NCBI GenBank assembly: GCA_009377695.1
Contig: WHTP01000006.1
Location: 1 to 64,000 of the forward strand
From: Hyphomicrobiales bacterium
Lineage (GTDB): Bacteria > Pseudomonadota > Alphaproteobacteria > Rhizobiales > Xanthobacteraceae
DNA: 64,000 nucleotides
Reading direction: 5' to 3'
A program made the translations under genes and the position numbers. The notes below the pieces were generated by a model. The model searched no databases, had not been told where the DNA came from, and saw only the letters and a list, made by a program, of their open reading frames with translations. How positions within the stretch are numbered: position 1 is the stretch's first letter; the number at the start of each line of letters is the position of its first letter. Of the stretch, positions 24,800-34,215 are shown in pieces.

Positions 24800-25770
24800 A
24801 TACCAACTTCCTTGATCAGGCCGGTCCACTTCACGAGCTCGGACTTGACGTAGGCATCGAATTCCTTCGGCCCGGTGTAGAAGACCTCGACGCCGACGTT
24901 GAGCATCCGCTGCTTCACTTCCGGCTTCGAGAGCATCGTCTGCAATTCGCCGGAGATGCGCTCCGCGATCGGCGCCGGCAGACCGGCCGGCGCGAACAAG
25001 CCGGCCCAGGCCAACAAATCGAAATCCGGCATCACGGTCTCATGCAGCGTCGGCACGTCCGGCAACGTGCTGCTGCGCTCCTTGGTGAGCACGGCGAGCG
25101 GACGGATCTTCTGCGTCTTGAGCTGCGGCAGCGCCGTGCCGAAGTCCGGCACCATCAGCGGAACATGTCCCGCGATCAGGTCCGTCATCGCCGTCGGATT
25201 GCTGCGGTAGGGCACGCGGCTGATGTCGATCTTGGTCCGCTGCTTGAGCGCCTCGCCTGCAATGTGACCGGTGCTGTTGCCATGCGCGAAACTAAGCTTG
25301 CCAGGTTTGGCTTTGGCATAAGCGACGAGCCCCTGCATCGACTTGATCGGCAGGTTTGGGTTGACCGCGATCAGGGAGGGAAAGCTGCCGATCCGCGCCA
25401 CCGGCGTGAAATCCTTGATCGGATCGTAGGGCACAACCTTGAACAGGCCGGGCGCGGCGGAATGAGTGGAATTGGTGGTGATCAGAAGCGTGTAGCCGTC
25501 GGGCGCCGCCTTCGCCACGGCGCTCGCCGCCAGCATGCCGCCCGCACCAGCGCGATTCTCAACGACGAACGGCTGGCCGAGAGTCTCCTGGAGATGCGCT
25601 GCGATCGAGCGCGCCGTCGCGTCGGTGACGCTGCCGGCCGCGAACGGCGTGACGATGGTAACGGGGCGGGTGGGATAGTTTTGCGCGTCGGCGCGTGAAA
25701 TCAATGCAGCGAACATTGCGAAGACCGCGAATGCGCCGATCCCGGACCTACAAATAGATTTCTGCATCAT
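24787..25770 (-). CDS. TctC/Bug-family substrate-binding protein
   Basis: A 327-residue periplasmic receptor. The signal peptide ends at about 'ISRADAQ', then 'YPTRPVTIVTPFAAGSVTD', 'VVENRAGAGGMLAASAVAKAAPDGYTLLITTNSTHSA', 'VPYRSNPTAMTDLIAGHVPLMVPDFGT', ending 'KEVGIQPE'. PFAAGS replaces the usual PFPPGG, a common variant. GGGGAGGTTGATCA precedes the start (ATG ATG; either could serve). It lies 75 bp downstream of pntB on the same strand but is probably separate. The ligand is unknown. Confidence 0.92.
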   Translation of the reverse strand: MMQKSICRSGIGAFAVFAMFAALISRADAQNYPTRPVTIVTPFAAGSVTDATARSIAAHLQETLGQPFVVENRAGAGGMLAASAVAKAAPDGYTLLITTNSTHSAAPGLFKVVPYDPIKDFTPVARIGSFPSLIAVNPNLPIKSMQGLVAYAKAKPGKLSFAHGNSTGHIAGEALKQRTKIDISRVPYRSNPTAMTDLIAGHVPLMVPDFGTALPQLKTQKIRPLAVLTKERSSTLPDVPTLHETVMPDFDLLAWAGLFAPAGLPAPIAERISGELQTMLSKPEVKQRMLNVGVEVFYTGPKEFDAYVKSELVKWTGLIKEVGIQPE

Positions 25771-25844
25771 TGATCAACCTCCCCGCTCGCCGGCGTTAGC
25801 TCCCGGCGTAACAATAGCAACCGCTCCGCAATGCGGAAGCGCAA

Positions 25845-27239
25845 CTACATCGCCTTGACGATGCTCTCGGTCATCTTCTTGGCGTCGCCGAGCAGCATCA
25901 TGGTGTTGTCGCGATAGAACAGCGGGTTGTCGATGCCGGCATAGCCGGATGCCAGCGAGCGCTTGACGAACATCACGGTGCCGGCCTTCCATACCTGCAA
26001 CACCGGCATGCCATAGATCGGCGATGACTTGTCCTCTTCGGCGGCGGGGTTGGTGACGTCGTTCGCACCGATAACGAAGGCGACGTCGGCCTGCGCAAAT
26101 TCGGAATTGATGTCCTCGAGCTCGAACACCTCGTCGTAGGGCACGTTGGCTTCCGCGAGCAGCACGTTCATATGACCGGGCATGCGGCCGGCGACCGGAT
26201 GGATGGCGTATTTGACCTCGACGCCTTCCTTCTTGAGGTGGTCAGCCATCTCTCGGAGCGCGTGCTGCGCCTGCGCCACCGCCATGCCGTAGCCCGGCAC
26301 GATGATCACCTTGGACGCGTTCTTCATAATGTAGGCGGCATCTTCCGCCGAGCCGATCTTCACCGGCCGCTGCTCCGCCGCGCCGACGGCCGCCGCCACC
26401 TCGCCGCCGAAACCGCCGAGGATCACCGAAATGAAGCTGCGGTTCATGCCCTTGCACATGATGTAGGACAGGATCGCGCCCGAGGAGCCGACCAACGCGC
26501 CGGTGATGATCAACGCGGAATTGCCAAGTGTGAAGCCGATGCCAGCCGCCGCCCAGCCCGAATACGAGTTGAGCATCGAGATCACGACCGGCATGTCGGC
26601 GCCGCCGATCGGGATGATGATCAGAACGCCAAACACGAAGGACGCGAGCGCCAGCAGCCAGAACGCGATGTAGCTTTCGGTGCGCGCGAACCAAATGACC
26701 AGCAGCACGATCGCGAGTGCGAGCGTGATATTGATGACGTGGCGCGCAGTCAGCAGGATCGGCGCGCCGCTCATGCGGCCGGAGAGCTTCAGGAATGCGA
26801 TGACAGAGCCGGTGAAGGTGACGGCGCCGATGGCGGTACCGAGCGACATCTCGACCAGGCTTCCGGTGTGGATATGGCCAACCAAGCCGATGCCGAAAGC
26901 GGCGGGCGCGTAGAGCGCGCCGGCCGCGACCAGCACGGCCGCCATGCCGACCAGCGAATGGAACGCCGCGACCAGTTCCGGCATCGACGTCATCGGCACG
27001 CGCCGCGCGATCACCGCACCGATGCTGCCGCCGATGCCGACGCCGAGCCCGACCAGGACCCAGGCACCGATGCCGGCGGGCGGATGCGACGCCAGCGTGG
27101 TGCCGATCGCGATCGCCATGCCGAGCATGCCGAACAGATTGCCCTGGCGGCTGGTCACCGGGCTCGACAGCCCGCGCAGCGCCAGGATGAACAGGACGCC
27201 GGCGACGAGATAGAGCAGCGCAGTGATGTTGGCCGTCAT
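25845..27239 (-). CDS. pntB: NAD(P) transhydrogenase subunit beta
   Basis: A 464-residue subunit of the proton-translocating transhydrogenase, which uses the proton gradient to reduce NADP+ with NADH. The N-terminal half has eight or more membrane helices (residues 1-260, starting 'ITALLYLVAGVLFILALRGLSSP'). The C-terminal NADP(H)-binding domain III carries 'VIIVPGYGMAVAQAQHAL', 'HPVAGRMPGHMNVLLAEANVPYDEVFE' and 'VIGANDVTNPAAEEDKSSPIYGMPVL', all family hallmarks. It is last in the pntAA-pntAB-pntB operon, 10 bp after pntAB. Confidence 0.97.
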   Translation of the reverse strand: MTANITALLYLVAGVLFILALRGLSSPVTSRQGNLFGMLGMAIAIGTTLASHPPAGIGAWVLVGLGVGIGGSIGAVIARRVPMTSMPELVAAFHSLVGMAAVLVAAGALYAPAAFGIGLVGHIHTGSLVEMSLGTAIGAVTFTGSVIAFLKLSGRMSGAPILLTARHVINITLALAIVLLVIWFARTESYIAFWLLALASFVFGVLIIIPIGGADMPVVISMLNSYSGWAAAGIGFTLGNSALIITGALVGSSGAILSYIMCKGMNRSFISVILGGFGGEVAAAVGAAEQRPVKIGSAEDAAYIMKNASKVIIVPGYGMAVAQAQHALREMADHLKKEGVEVKYAIHPVAGRMPGHMNVLLAEANVPYDEVFELEDINSEFAQADVAFVIGANDVTNPAAEEDKSSPIYGMPVLQVWKAGTVMFVKRSLASGYAGIDNPLFYRDNTMMLLGDAKKMTESIVKAM

Positions 27240-27249
27240 CGGCGCGTCC

Positions 27250-27672
27250 CTATTTCTTTTTCTTTTGGTACATGGCGAGCATGCGTTGCGTCACCAGGAA
27301 GCCGCCGAAGATGTTGATCGAGGCGAAGACGAGCGCAATGAAGCCGAGCGCGCGCGCCCAGAATGGTCCGGAGTCGTTTGCGACCAGCGCCACCCCGACT
27401 GCCAGCAACGCGCCAACCACGATCACCGACGAGATCGCGTTGGTGACCGACATCAGCGGTGTGTGCAGCGCGGGCGTCACCGACCACACCACGTAGTATC
27501 CGACGAACACCGCCATCACGAAGATGGAGAGCTGGAACACGAAGGGATCGATGGCGTCGGCGCCGACCGCCTGCATGGCACCTCCGGTCGCGACCTTGAT
27601 GATATCAAGCTGCGCAATTACGACATCGCCGGCTGCCGCTTTTGCGAGGCCGGCGGGTACGATCATCGGCAT
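27250..27672 (-). CDS. pntAB: NAD(P) transhydrogenase subunit alpha, part 2 (membrane)
   Basis: A 140-residue membrane subunit corresponding to the C-terminal membrane part of E. coli PntA. It shows three or four helices: '[50 protein letters not shown]' and '[25 protein letters not shown]', the latter a conserved end of this family. The start at 27672 (MPMIVPAG) has GAGGAGTTCCATT upstream; the track start 33 codons earlier overlaps pntAA in another frame. It lies 11 bp after pntAA. A separate gene for this part is typical of alphaproteobacteria. Confidence 0.96.
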   Translation of the reverse strand: MPMIVPAGLAKAAAGDVVIAQLDIIKVATGGAMQAVGADAIDPFVFQLSIFVMAVFVGYYVVWSVTPALHTPLMSVTNAISSVIVVGALLAVGVALVANDSGPFWARALGFIALVFASINIFGGFLVTQRMLAMYQKKKK

Positions 27673-27683
27673 AATGGAACTCC

Positions 27684-28817
27684 TCAGGCCGCGCTTTTGG
27701 GCGCGAAGCTCGGATGGACGACGGCGCCGTCGCGCGTGAGCACGGTTGCCTTCACGATCTCGTCGTCCCACGGCACCGCGAGCGACTTCGCGGGCTTGTC
27801 GATCATCAGGTCGAGAAACGTCAGGAGGTTCTTGGCGTAGAGCGCGGACGCGGAGGCGGCGAGACGTCCCGCCACGTTCAAATGGCCGACGATCTTGACG
27901 CCGTTGACCGCAGCGACTTCGCCGGGCTTTGCGCCTTCGACATTGCCACCGCGCTCGACCGCGAGATCGACGATGACCGAGCCCGGCCGCATCGAAGCCA
28001 CCATGTCCTTGCTCACCAGGCGCGGCGCCGGGCGGCCCGGGATCAGCGCGGTGGTAATGACGATGTCCTGCTTCTTGATGTGATCGGCGACGAGCGCGGC
28101 CTGCTTCGCCTGGTACTCCTTCGACATCTCCTTGGCGTAGCCGCCGGCGGTCTCGGCCTGCTTGAATTCGTCGTCCTCGACCGCAATGAACTTCGCGCCG
28201 AGGCTCTGCACCTGCTCCTTCACCGCCGGGCGCACGTCGATCGCGGTGACGACGGCACCGAGCCGGCGCGCCGTGGCGATGGCCTGCAGGCCCGCGACGC
28301 CCACGCCCATCACGAAGACCTTGGCGGCCGGGACCGTGCCGGCGGCGGTCATCATCATCGGCAGCGCGCGGCCATATTCGGCGGAAGCATCGATGACCGC
28401 GCGATAGCCGGCGAGGTTCGCCTGGCTCGACAACACATCCATCGACTGCGCACGGGTAATGCGCGGCATCAGCTCCATCGCAAAGGCGCTCACGCCGGCA
28501 TCGGCCATCGCCTTGAGCGCGGTCTCGTTTCCGTAAGGGTCCATGATGGCGATGACGATCGTGCCCTTCTTGTATTTTGCGAGCTCGATCGCATTCGGGC
28601 GGCGCACCTTGAGCACCACATCGGCGTTGGCCACAGCATCGGCCGCGACCATCGCACCGGCGGCCGTGAACTCACCGTCGGGGATGCCGGATTTAGTACC
28701 GGCGCCGGGCTCGACGGCAACGTCGGCGCCCAGGCTCTTCAGCTTCTTGACGGTATCGGGTGTTGCGGCGACCCGATCCTCGGCCGGATCGGTCTCACGC
28801 GCGACTGCGATGCGCAT
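27684..28817 (-). CDS. pntAA: NAD(P) transhydrogenase subunit alpha, part 1 (soluble, NAD-binding)
   Basis: A 377-residue domain I of transhydrogenase, related to alanine dehydrogenase. It opens '[26 protein letters not shown]' and has '[25 protein letters not shown]'. The NAD-binding Rossmann motif is '[30 protein letters not shown]' (GxGxxG), followed by '[20 protein letters not shown]'. The ATG at 28817 follows GGAGGCGGGGAGT; the track start 61 codons up is spurious. It lies 47 bp after the small cytochrome-oxidase subunit IV gene, probably in one transcript. Confidence 0.97.
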   Translation of the reverse strand: MRIAVARETDPAEDRVAATPDTVKKLKSLGADVAVEPGAGTKSGIPDGEFTAAGAMVAADAVANADVVLKVRRPNAIELAKYKKGTIVIAIMDPYGNETALKAMADAGVSAFAMELMPRITRAQSMDVLSSQANLAGYRAVIDASAEYGRALPMMMTAAGTVPAAKVFVMGVGVAGLQAIATARRLGAVVTAIDVRPAVKEQVQSLGAKFIAVEDDEFKQAETAGGYAKEMSKEYQAKQAALVADHIKKQDIVITTALIPGRPAPRLVSKDMVASMRPGSVIVDLAVERGGNVEGAKPGEVAAVNGVKIVGHLNVAGRLAASASALYAKNLLTFLDLMIDKPAKSLAVPWDDEIVKATVLTRDGAVVHPSFAPKSAA

Positions 28818-28864
28818 ACTCCCCGCCTCCTTGGTTTGACGGCGAACGCAACGATAGCCTGTTG

Positions 28865-29158
28865 CTAGCCGGCAGCAGTCAGCGCGAGAGCAAGCAGCGA
28901 AACCACCAGCATGACCATGCTGGGCGCCCTGGTCCCGGTGGCGAGGCCGTGGATGGCCACGATGCTCGCCAAGATCATGAGACCGACAGCAACGAGCCAA
29001 TGGGACGTGGTACCGACGATCGCAAGCGCGATCACGATGCTCGCGACGTGGCAGCAGCCGACATAGGCCAGCAATACGAAATTCTTGTAGGTCGACTCGT
29101 GCGCGGGCAGGTCGTTGCCCGTCGCAGCCGCGTATTCGACCTGGCCATGGTCAGCCAT
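28865..29158 (-). CDS. aa3-type cytochrome c oxidase subunit IV
   Basis: A 97-residue small membrane protein. The short N-terminal 'HESTYKNFVLLAYVGC' fits the aa3 subunit IV motif (HxxTYxxF) seen in Paracoccus-type oxidases, followed by helices 'ASIVIALAIVG' and 'SMVMLVVSLLALAL'. It is longer than the Paracoccus protein and has extra hydrophobic helices. GGAGGACGCG precedes the ATG. Its position directly upstream of the pnt operon is common in Bradyrhizobium-like genomes. The main oxidase genes are not in this window. Confidence 0.85.
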   Translation of the reverse strand: MADHGQVEYAAATGNDLPAHESTYKNFVLLAYVGCCHVASIVIALAIVGTTSHWLVAVGLMILASIVAIHGLATGTRAPSMVMLVVSLLALALTAAG

Positions 29159-29249
29159 CGCGTCCTCCGATCATGTTCCGGCGCGCGGGAATTACCGCAA
29201 ATAGGGAGCAAGGGCAACGGCCAGACCCGATTGCATGGGTATTGCAAGC

Positions 29250-30617
29250 CTAGCTGGAAGAAGCAAGGTCAAGCCGCGCGGCCGCAAGCGCAGTCGCCTG
29301 CTGCGTCGCCACCCGCTCGACCGAGAAATTCTCGATTGCTTCGTTGAACAACCGATAGAAATTGAGCTCCGCGCGCAGATGCAGGAACACCGAGCCGAGC
29401 CCGATCGCGGCGCGGTCCATCAGGACGAACTCCCGCGGCACCGTGACCGGCCCCTTCTCCCTGAGCGCGGTGTGGACCAGATAGGCTTGGCGGCGGCCGT
29501 ATTCGGACGGCTTGACGCCGTCGGCGATGGTGCGCACCCGGTCGTCCATCAGCGGCCCGTAGATGAAGCGCGCCCAGATGTTGAGGGTCTCGATCAGGTC
29601 GCGATTGAGCCGCTTGAACCCCCAGGTCTCGTAGGCGTGGACGATGCGGGCGTCGTCGCCTGTCATCAGGCCGTGATAAAGGTCGACCACCGCACCGACG
29701 AACGATGGCGGGAAGATGCGGATGCAGCCGTAATCGAGCAGATTGATGCCGCCGGGCTCACCATCGCGCGTGAACACCGAATAATTGCCGAGGTGCGGGT
29801 CGCCGTGGATCACGCCGACGCGGCTGAAGGGAAACCACCAGGCCGTAAACATCGCCTGGGCAAGCCGGTTGCGGATCTCCAGCGCGTCGTCCTTGTGCGC
29901 AAGCATCCGGTCCCCATCGAGCCAGTCGAGCGTGAGCAGCCGCCTCGTCGACAGCTCCGGCCATGGCCGCGGCACGCGGATGAGATCGGTGCCCGCGAGC
30001 ATTGTGCGGTAGAGCGCGACGTGCTTCGCCTCGCGCTCGTAGTCGAGCTCCTCGCGGATACGTGCGCCGATTTCCTGCGCGATCTCGGTGGTGTCGATCG
30101 CCGGATCCATGCGCCGGTGGATGGCGAAGATCAGGTTAAGCTGCCCGAGATCAGCTTCGACCGCCGACTGCATGTCGGGATATTGCAGCTTGCAGGCCAG
30201 CGCGGAGCCGTCGTGCGCCTGCGCGCGATGGACCTGTCCGAGCGACGCCGCCGCCGACGGATGGTGCTCGAAATCCGCAAACTTCTGCTGCCAGTCCGAT
30301 CCAAGCTCGGCGACCATACGCCGCTTCACGAAGGCCCAGCCCATCGGCGGCGCCTGGCTCTGCAGCTTGCCGAGCTCTTCGACATATTCCGGCGGCAGCG
30401 CATCCGGGACGGTGGCCATGAGTTGCGCCACCTTCATGATCGGTCCCTTGAGGCCGCCGAGAGCCGCCGCGAGCTCCATCGCGTTGCGGCCGCGGTCGAG
30501 GGTGAGGCCGAAGAAGCGCGCACCGGCGATGCGGGCCGCAACTCCGCCCACATTGGCGCCGACCCGCGCGTAACGGGTGGCGCGGGCTGAGAGCCGGTTG
30601 CGTTCGGTGTCTGTCAT
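29250..30617 (-). CDS. ABC1/UbiB-family atypical kinase
   Basis: A 455-residue member of the ABC1 (ADCK/UbiB) family of atypical kinases or ATPases linked to quinone and lipid metabolism. Visible motifs are 'GPIMKVAQLMATVPDALPPEYVEEL' (the KxGQ region, here KVAQ), the Ala-rich loop in 'SAAASLGQVHRA', the catalytic 'IHGDPHLGNYSVF' and 'LLDYGCIR' in place of DFG. The AUG at 30617 is chosen because the family starts here; the track extends 139 codons further up through non-homologous sequence. KVAQ instead of KLGQ is worth noting but occurs in alphaproteobacterial relatives. The target is unknown. Confidence 0.9.
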   Translation of the reverse strand: MTDTERNRLSARATRYARVGANVGGVAARIAGARFFGLTLDRGRNAMELAAALGGLKGPIMKVAQLMATVPDALPPEYVEELGKLQSQAPPMGWAFVKRRMVAELGSDWQQKFADFEHHPSAAASLGQVHRAQAHDGSALACKLQYPDMQSAVEADLGQLNLIFAIHRRMDPAIDTTEIAQEIGARIREELDYEREAKHVALYRTMLAGTDLIRVPRPWPELSTRRLLTLDWLDGDRMLAHKDDALEIRNRLAQAMFTAWWFPFSRVGVIHGDPHLGNYSVFTRDGEPGGINLLDYGCIRIFPPSFVGAVVDLYHGLMTGDDARIVHAYETWGFKRLNRDLIETLNIWARFIYGPLMDDRVRTIADGVKPSEYGRRQAYLVHTALREKGPVTVPREFVLMDRAAIGLGSVFLHLRAELNFYRLFNEAIENFSVERVATQQATALAAARLDLASSS

Positions 30618-30722
30618 GACCGAGAGATAATGCGGCGGCAGGGCTAAAGCGAGGCCACGCGCGCCGCCATCAAAGCGCCCCGACGCCAAAAGATGATCGA
30701 GCCCATGCAAGGAGACACGACG

Positions 30723-31418
30723 ATGCGGATTGCCGCTGCCTTGATGATTGCGATGACCGCCTGCACGGCGTACGCCCAGACACCACCGCCGCGCGAGGCC
30801 TTCATCTCGGTCGCCGGCGAAGGCCGTGTAAATGTCGCGCCGGAATATGCCGAATTCTTCGCCGACGTCTCGACCCGCGCCGAGACCCTCGAAGCCGCGA
30901 CCAAGCGGCACACCGACCGCGCGGCCAAGGCCGTCGCGGTGCTGCGCGCCTTGAGCAAGCAAGGGGTGAGTGTCGAGCGCTCGTCGTTTCGCCTGGACCA
31001 GTACCGTCCGCCGCGCCCGACCGGGCCGAAGCAACCGGCGCCCGAATATCGCGCCACGACGACATTTGCGGTCAAAGCCGATCAGCTCGCGTCGCTCAAC
31101 GAGGTCATTTCGTCAATCGCTGCTGCCGGCCTGTTCGAGGTGAGGACCATCCGCTACGGCATCAAGGACGAGCAGCGCGCAATCGACGACGCGCGCCGCG
31201 CTGCGGTGAAGAATGCCCGCCGTCAGGCCGAGGTCTATGCCGACGCTGCCGGAGTCAAACTGGCCGAGATCCTCGAGATCTTCGACGGCATGGCGCAGAA
31301 TCTCGGTTCTGAAGCGGCCCTGCGCGCGGCGACGCCCAATGTTCAGGTCGCACCGCCCGCCACGATCCCGTTCCGGGCCGGGATCAACATCAAATGGCGG
31401 ATCGTTTCGCAGCCTTGA
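30723..31418 (+). CDS. SIMPL-domain (DUF541) periplasmic protein
   Basis: A 231-residue exported protein. The signal peptide is 'MRIAAALMIAMTACTAYAQ', then the SIMPL/DUF541 domain: 'ISVAGEGRVNVAPEYAEFFADVSTRAETLEAA', 'VERSSFRLDQYRP', 'FAVKADQLASLNEVISSIAAAGLFEVRTIRYGIKDEQ', 'RRAAVKNARRQAEVYADAAGVKLAEI'. Members include mammalian SIMPL and Brucella BP26, which forms ring-shaped oligomers; the bacterial function is uncertain. AAGGAGACACGACG precedes the ATG at 30723. Confidence 0.9.
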   Translation: MRIAAALMIAMTACTAYAQTPPPREAFISVAGEGRVNVAPEYAEFFADVSTRAETLEAATKRHTDRAAKAVAVLRALSKQGVSVERSSFRLDQYRPPRPTGPKQPAPEYRATTTFAVKADQLASLNEVISSIAAAGLFEVRTIRYGIKDEQRAIDDARRAAVKNARRQAEVYADAAGVKLAEILEIFDGMAQNLGSEAALRAATPNVQVAPPATIPFRAGINIKWRIVSQP

Positions 31419-31421
31419 CGG

Positions 31422-31829
31422 TCAGGGTTGAATGCTAGGCGCGTCAAGCGGCTGAATATTGTCCGCGATCCAGCGCGCGAGCACGTCTTCACCGATCTCT
31501 CCCGCCGCAAGAGCGAGCACGATTGCGGTTGCCGCCTCCTGCGGCGCATCCAAGTCAAACTTGTTGAGATTAAGAAACACGATCACTGATGCCAGCGCAG
31601 TTCGCTTGTTTCCGTCAACGAACGGATGATTACGAGCAATCCCGAAGCCATACGCAGCCGCAAGCACGGCGAGATCGGTCTCGCCGTATGAATATTTGTT
31701 TTGCGCTCTGGCCAGGGCCGACTCGAGAAGTCCCAAGTCGCGAATGCCGTCGGCGCCGCCAAACAGCGCCAGTTGCTCAGCATGGAAATCAAGGACGATA
31801 CCTAGCTCGAGCCAACGCGGCTCGGTCAC
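31422..31829 (-). CDS. doc: Doc-family (Fic-fold) toxin
   Basis: A 135-residue Doc/Fic protein. The active-site motif 'HPFVDGNKRTAL' matches HxFx(D/N)GNKR, and 'IRDLGLLESALARAQNKYSYGE' is the usual Doc N-terminal stretch. Doc toxins phosphorylate elongation factor EF-Tu and stop translation. It overlaps the upstream AbrB-like gene by four bases, so the two are translated together as a toxin-antitoxin pair. Its 3' end is convergent with the SIMPL gene, with 3 bp between stops. Confidence 0.92.
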   Translation of the reverse strand: MTEPRWLELGIVLDFHAEQLALFGGADGIRDLGLLESALARAQNKYSYGETDLAVLAAAYGFGIARNHPFVDGNKRTALASVIVFLNLNKFDLDAPQEAATAIVLALAAGEIGEDVLARWIADNIQPLDAPSIQP

Positions 31830-32086
31830 TTCGCAAGCGCCTTGTAGGTGTCGGCGTATTTCCGGAACGAACGGCGCGCGAATTCCATCGCTTCCGCGTG
31901 CTTCGGATCGTAGGGACTGAGCTTGATCCCGCGCTCGGTCTGCTCGACGACATGCAGCTTGTCGCCTTCCTTGAGTTTGAGGCGCGCGAGCAAGTCCTTC
32001 GGCAGGATCAAGCCGACCGAATTGCCAATTTTCTTGACCTGAAGGACGTATCCTTCGATTTCAAAATCGCGGGGCTTTTGATTCAC
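31826..32086 (-). CDS. AbrB/MazE-fold antitoxin
   Basis: An 86-residue protein whose N-terminal half is a swapped-hairpin AbrB domain: 'VLQVKKIGNSVGLILPKDLLARLKLKEGDKLHVVE', the MazE/SpoVT consensus. The C-terminal 'YDPKHAEAMEFARRSFRKYADTYKALAK' would wrap the toxin. The track starts at a TTG; the GTG at 32086 has GGAGAGG six bases upstream and is preferred. It is first in the operon, before doc; pairing an AbrB-type antitoxin with a Doc toxin is less usual than Phd-Doc. A 33-bp perfect palindrome abuts its ribosome binding site, which suggests autorepression. Confidence 0.9.
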   Translation of the reverse strand: MNQKPRDFEIEGYVLQVKKIGNSVGLILPKDLLARLKLKEGDKLHVVEQTERGIKLSPYDPKHAEAMEFARRSFRKYADTYKALAK

Positions 32087-32098
32087 AGGGGGCCTCTC

Positions 32099-32131
32099 CA
32101 ATCACGTTATACAAATTGTATAACGTGATTG
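32099..32131. promoter_or_regulatory. 33-bp perfect palindrome: operator of the toxin-antitoxin operon
   Basis: The arms CAATCACGTTATACAA and TTGTATAACGTGATTG are exact reverse complements around a single central A. The palindrome starts at the edge of the antitoxin Shine-Dalgarno and covers the place where the promoter should lie. It is AT-rich compared with its surroundings. AbrB-fold antitoxins bind such dyads to repress their own operon. Confidence 0.85.
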
Positions 32132-32179
32132 AGCACCATGTTCAATCATTGTCTTACCTGCGCTAAGCCACTGGAGAAG

Positions 32180-34042
32180 CTATTCTAACCGCTCCAGCTC
32201 GTCGATCAGCCGCTCGATCACGCCCAGGCCGCCCTGCCAGAACGCCGGATCGCGGGCATCGAGACCGAAGGGCGCGAGCAATTCCGAATAGATCTTGGTG
32301 CCGCCGGCGGCGAGCATCTGGAGGTAGCGCTCGGCGAAGCCCTGGTTCGAGTGCTCGTAGACCGAATAGAGCGAGTTCACGAGGCAATCACCGAAGGCAT
32401 AGGCGTAGACATAGAACGGCGAATGCACGAAGTGCGGGATGTAGGCCCAGAACGTCTCGTAGCCGGGCCGCAGGTCGATGGCGGGACCGAGGCTCTCGCG
32501 TTGCACGTCCATCCAGAGCTCGTTGATGCGCTCGGTGGTCAGCTCGCCCTTACGTCGCTCGGTGTGGAGCTTGTGCTCGAAGGTGTAGAACGCGATCTGC
32601 CGCACCACGGTATTGATCATGTCCTCGACCTTGGCGGCGAGCATCGCCTTACGCGCCTTGCGCTCGGTGATGCCGGCGAGGAGCTTGCGGAAGGTGAGCA
32701 TCTCGCCGAACACGCTCGCGGTCTCCGCCAGCGTGAGCGGTGTCGGCGCCATCAAGGGACCGTTCGGGGCCGCCAGCACCTGGTGCACGCCGTGACCGAG
32801 TTCGTGCGCGAGTGTCATCACGTCGCGCGGCTTGCCCTGATAATTGAGCAGCACGTAGGGGTGCGCCGACGGAACGGTCGGATGCGAGAAGGCGCCGGGC
32901 GCCTTGCCGGGCCGCACCGGCGCGTCGATCCAGTTGTTCTTGAAGAATTTCTCCGCGATCTCCGCCATGTCGGTCGAGAACGCGCCATAGGCGGTGAGCA
33001 CCGTCGATTGTGCCTCGGTCCAGGTGATGGTGCGGGTCACGACCTTCGGCAGCGGCGCGTTACGGTCCCAATGCGCCAGCCGCTTCTTGCCGAACCAGCG
33101 CGCCTTGAGCGCGTAGTAGCGATGAGAGATCGCCGGATAGGCGGCGCGCACGGCCGTCACCAGCGCGTCAACCACCTCGGGCTCGACCCGGTTGGACAGA
33201 TGTCGCGAATCCGCGACGTCGGCGAAGCCGCGCCAGCGGTCGGAAATCTCCTTGTCCTTGGCAAGCGTGTTGGTGATGTGCGTGAACTGGCGGATGTTCT
33301 CCTTGAACGTCACCGCCATCGCCTGAGCCGCCGCCTTGCGTTTCTCTTCCCGCGAGTCCTGCAGCAGGTTGAGCGTCGGCTCGATCGCGAGCGATTTCGT
33401 GCCGACCTTGAAGCGCAGCCGCGCGATGCTCTCGTCGAACAGCCGATTCCAGGCGGAATAGGCCGTCATCGATTTTTCGTGGAAGAGCTGCTCGATCCGG
33501 TCCTCGAGCTGATAGGGCTTGTCTTTGCGGATGTCCTCAAGCCACGGACGGTAGTGGCCGAGCTCGGGATCGGCCATCGCCGCTTCGAGCTTGGCGTCGT
33601 CGAGGCGGTTGAGCTCCAGCGTGAAGAACAAAAGATGTGTCGATGCCCCGGTGAGGCGCTCCTGCACGTCGCCGTAGAATTTCCCACGCACGGGATCGAC
33701 CGTGTTCTGCGCGTGGACCAAACCGGCGTACGAAGCAAGCCGCCCGAGCAGGTCGTCGAGCTGCTCATAGCGTTTGACCGCTTCGGATAGCTTCTTGCCG
33801 GCTTCGGGATTGTCCACGAAGGCGGCGAGCTTGCCTTTGAAATCTTCCTCGAAGGCGATGCTGTAGCGTTCGGCGCGGTCGAGATCGCGCTTCACCGCGG
33901 GATCGTCGATCCCGGCATAGAGCGCGGTCAGATCCCATTCAGGCAATTTGCCCAGGCCTTTGAGGGCATGCTTGTTTGCCACTGCCTTGTTCGCGGCAGG
34001 CTTGGTGGTCTTTCGGGCGGCGCGGTTCGATCGTGCGGGCAT
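32180..34042 (-). CDS. pepF: M3-family oligoendopeptidase F
   Basis: A 620-residue cytosolic zinc peptidase that degrades oligopeptides. The N-terminal 25 residues are Ala/Lys-rich and low in complexity. The body shows 'LPEWDLTALYAGIDDPAVKRDLDRAE', typical of PepF, and the metal site is 'LAHELGHGVHQ' (HEXXH at about residue 413) with 'PLTLAETASVFGEM' carrying the third ligand Glu. It ends with 'FVHSPFYVYAYAFGDCLVNSLYSVY', conserved in the clade. The ATG at 34042 (MPARSNRAA) is chosen; the upstream 25 codons of the track lack support. It appears monocistronic. Confidence 0.94.
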   Translation of the reverse strand: MPARSNRAARKTTKPAANKAVANKHALKGLGKLPEWDLTALYAGIDDPAVKRDLDRAERYSIAFEEDFKGKLAAFVDNPEAGKKLSEAVKRYEQLDDLLGRLASYAGLVHAQNTVDPVRGKFYGDVQERLTGASTHLLFFTLELNRLDDAKLEAAMADPELGHYRPWLEDIRKDKPYQLEDRIEQLFHEKSMTAYSAWNRLFDESIARLRFKVGTKSLAIEPTLNLLQDSREEKRKAAAQAMAVTFKENIRQFTHITNTLAKDKEISDRWRGFADVADSRHLSNRVEPEVVDALVTAVRAAYPAISHRYYALKARWFGKKRLAHWDRNAPLPKVVTRTITWTEAQSTVLTAYGAFSTDMAEIAEKFFKNNWIDAPVRPGKAPGAFSHPTVPSAHPYVLLNYQGKPRDVMTLAHELGHGVHQVLAAPNGPLMAPTPLTLAETASVFGEMLTFRKLLAGITERKARKAMLAAKVEDMINTVVRQIAFYTFEHKLHTERRKGELTTERINELWMDVQRESLGPAIDLRPGYETFWAYIPHFVHSPFYVYAYAFGDCLVNSLYSVYEHSNQGFAERYLQMLAAGGTKIYSELLAPFGLDARDPAFWQGGLGVIERLIDELERLE

Positions 34043-34215
34043 CGGGTCAATTGCTCCGGCAAGATGGCGTGTGCACAAAAACCCGCGCCTGTGGCGAAGC
34101 CATGACCGGGCAGCCACGGATTGTGGACGGGCAACGTCACCATATCGTGTCGACGGCTCGCCGGATCAACTGCGGTGCCGCACCGTGCGAGATATCGCGC
34201 GGCCGGATGCGCCGC

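Noticed and set aside
26172-27317. 381-residue plus-strand ORF opposite pntB
   Set aside because: Antisense to pntB and extremely rich in Arg, Asp and His; no start signal.
27684-29000. 438-residue version of pntAA
   Set aside because: The first 61 residues are translation of the upstream gene and gap; the family begins at MRIAVARE with a strong ribosome binding site.
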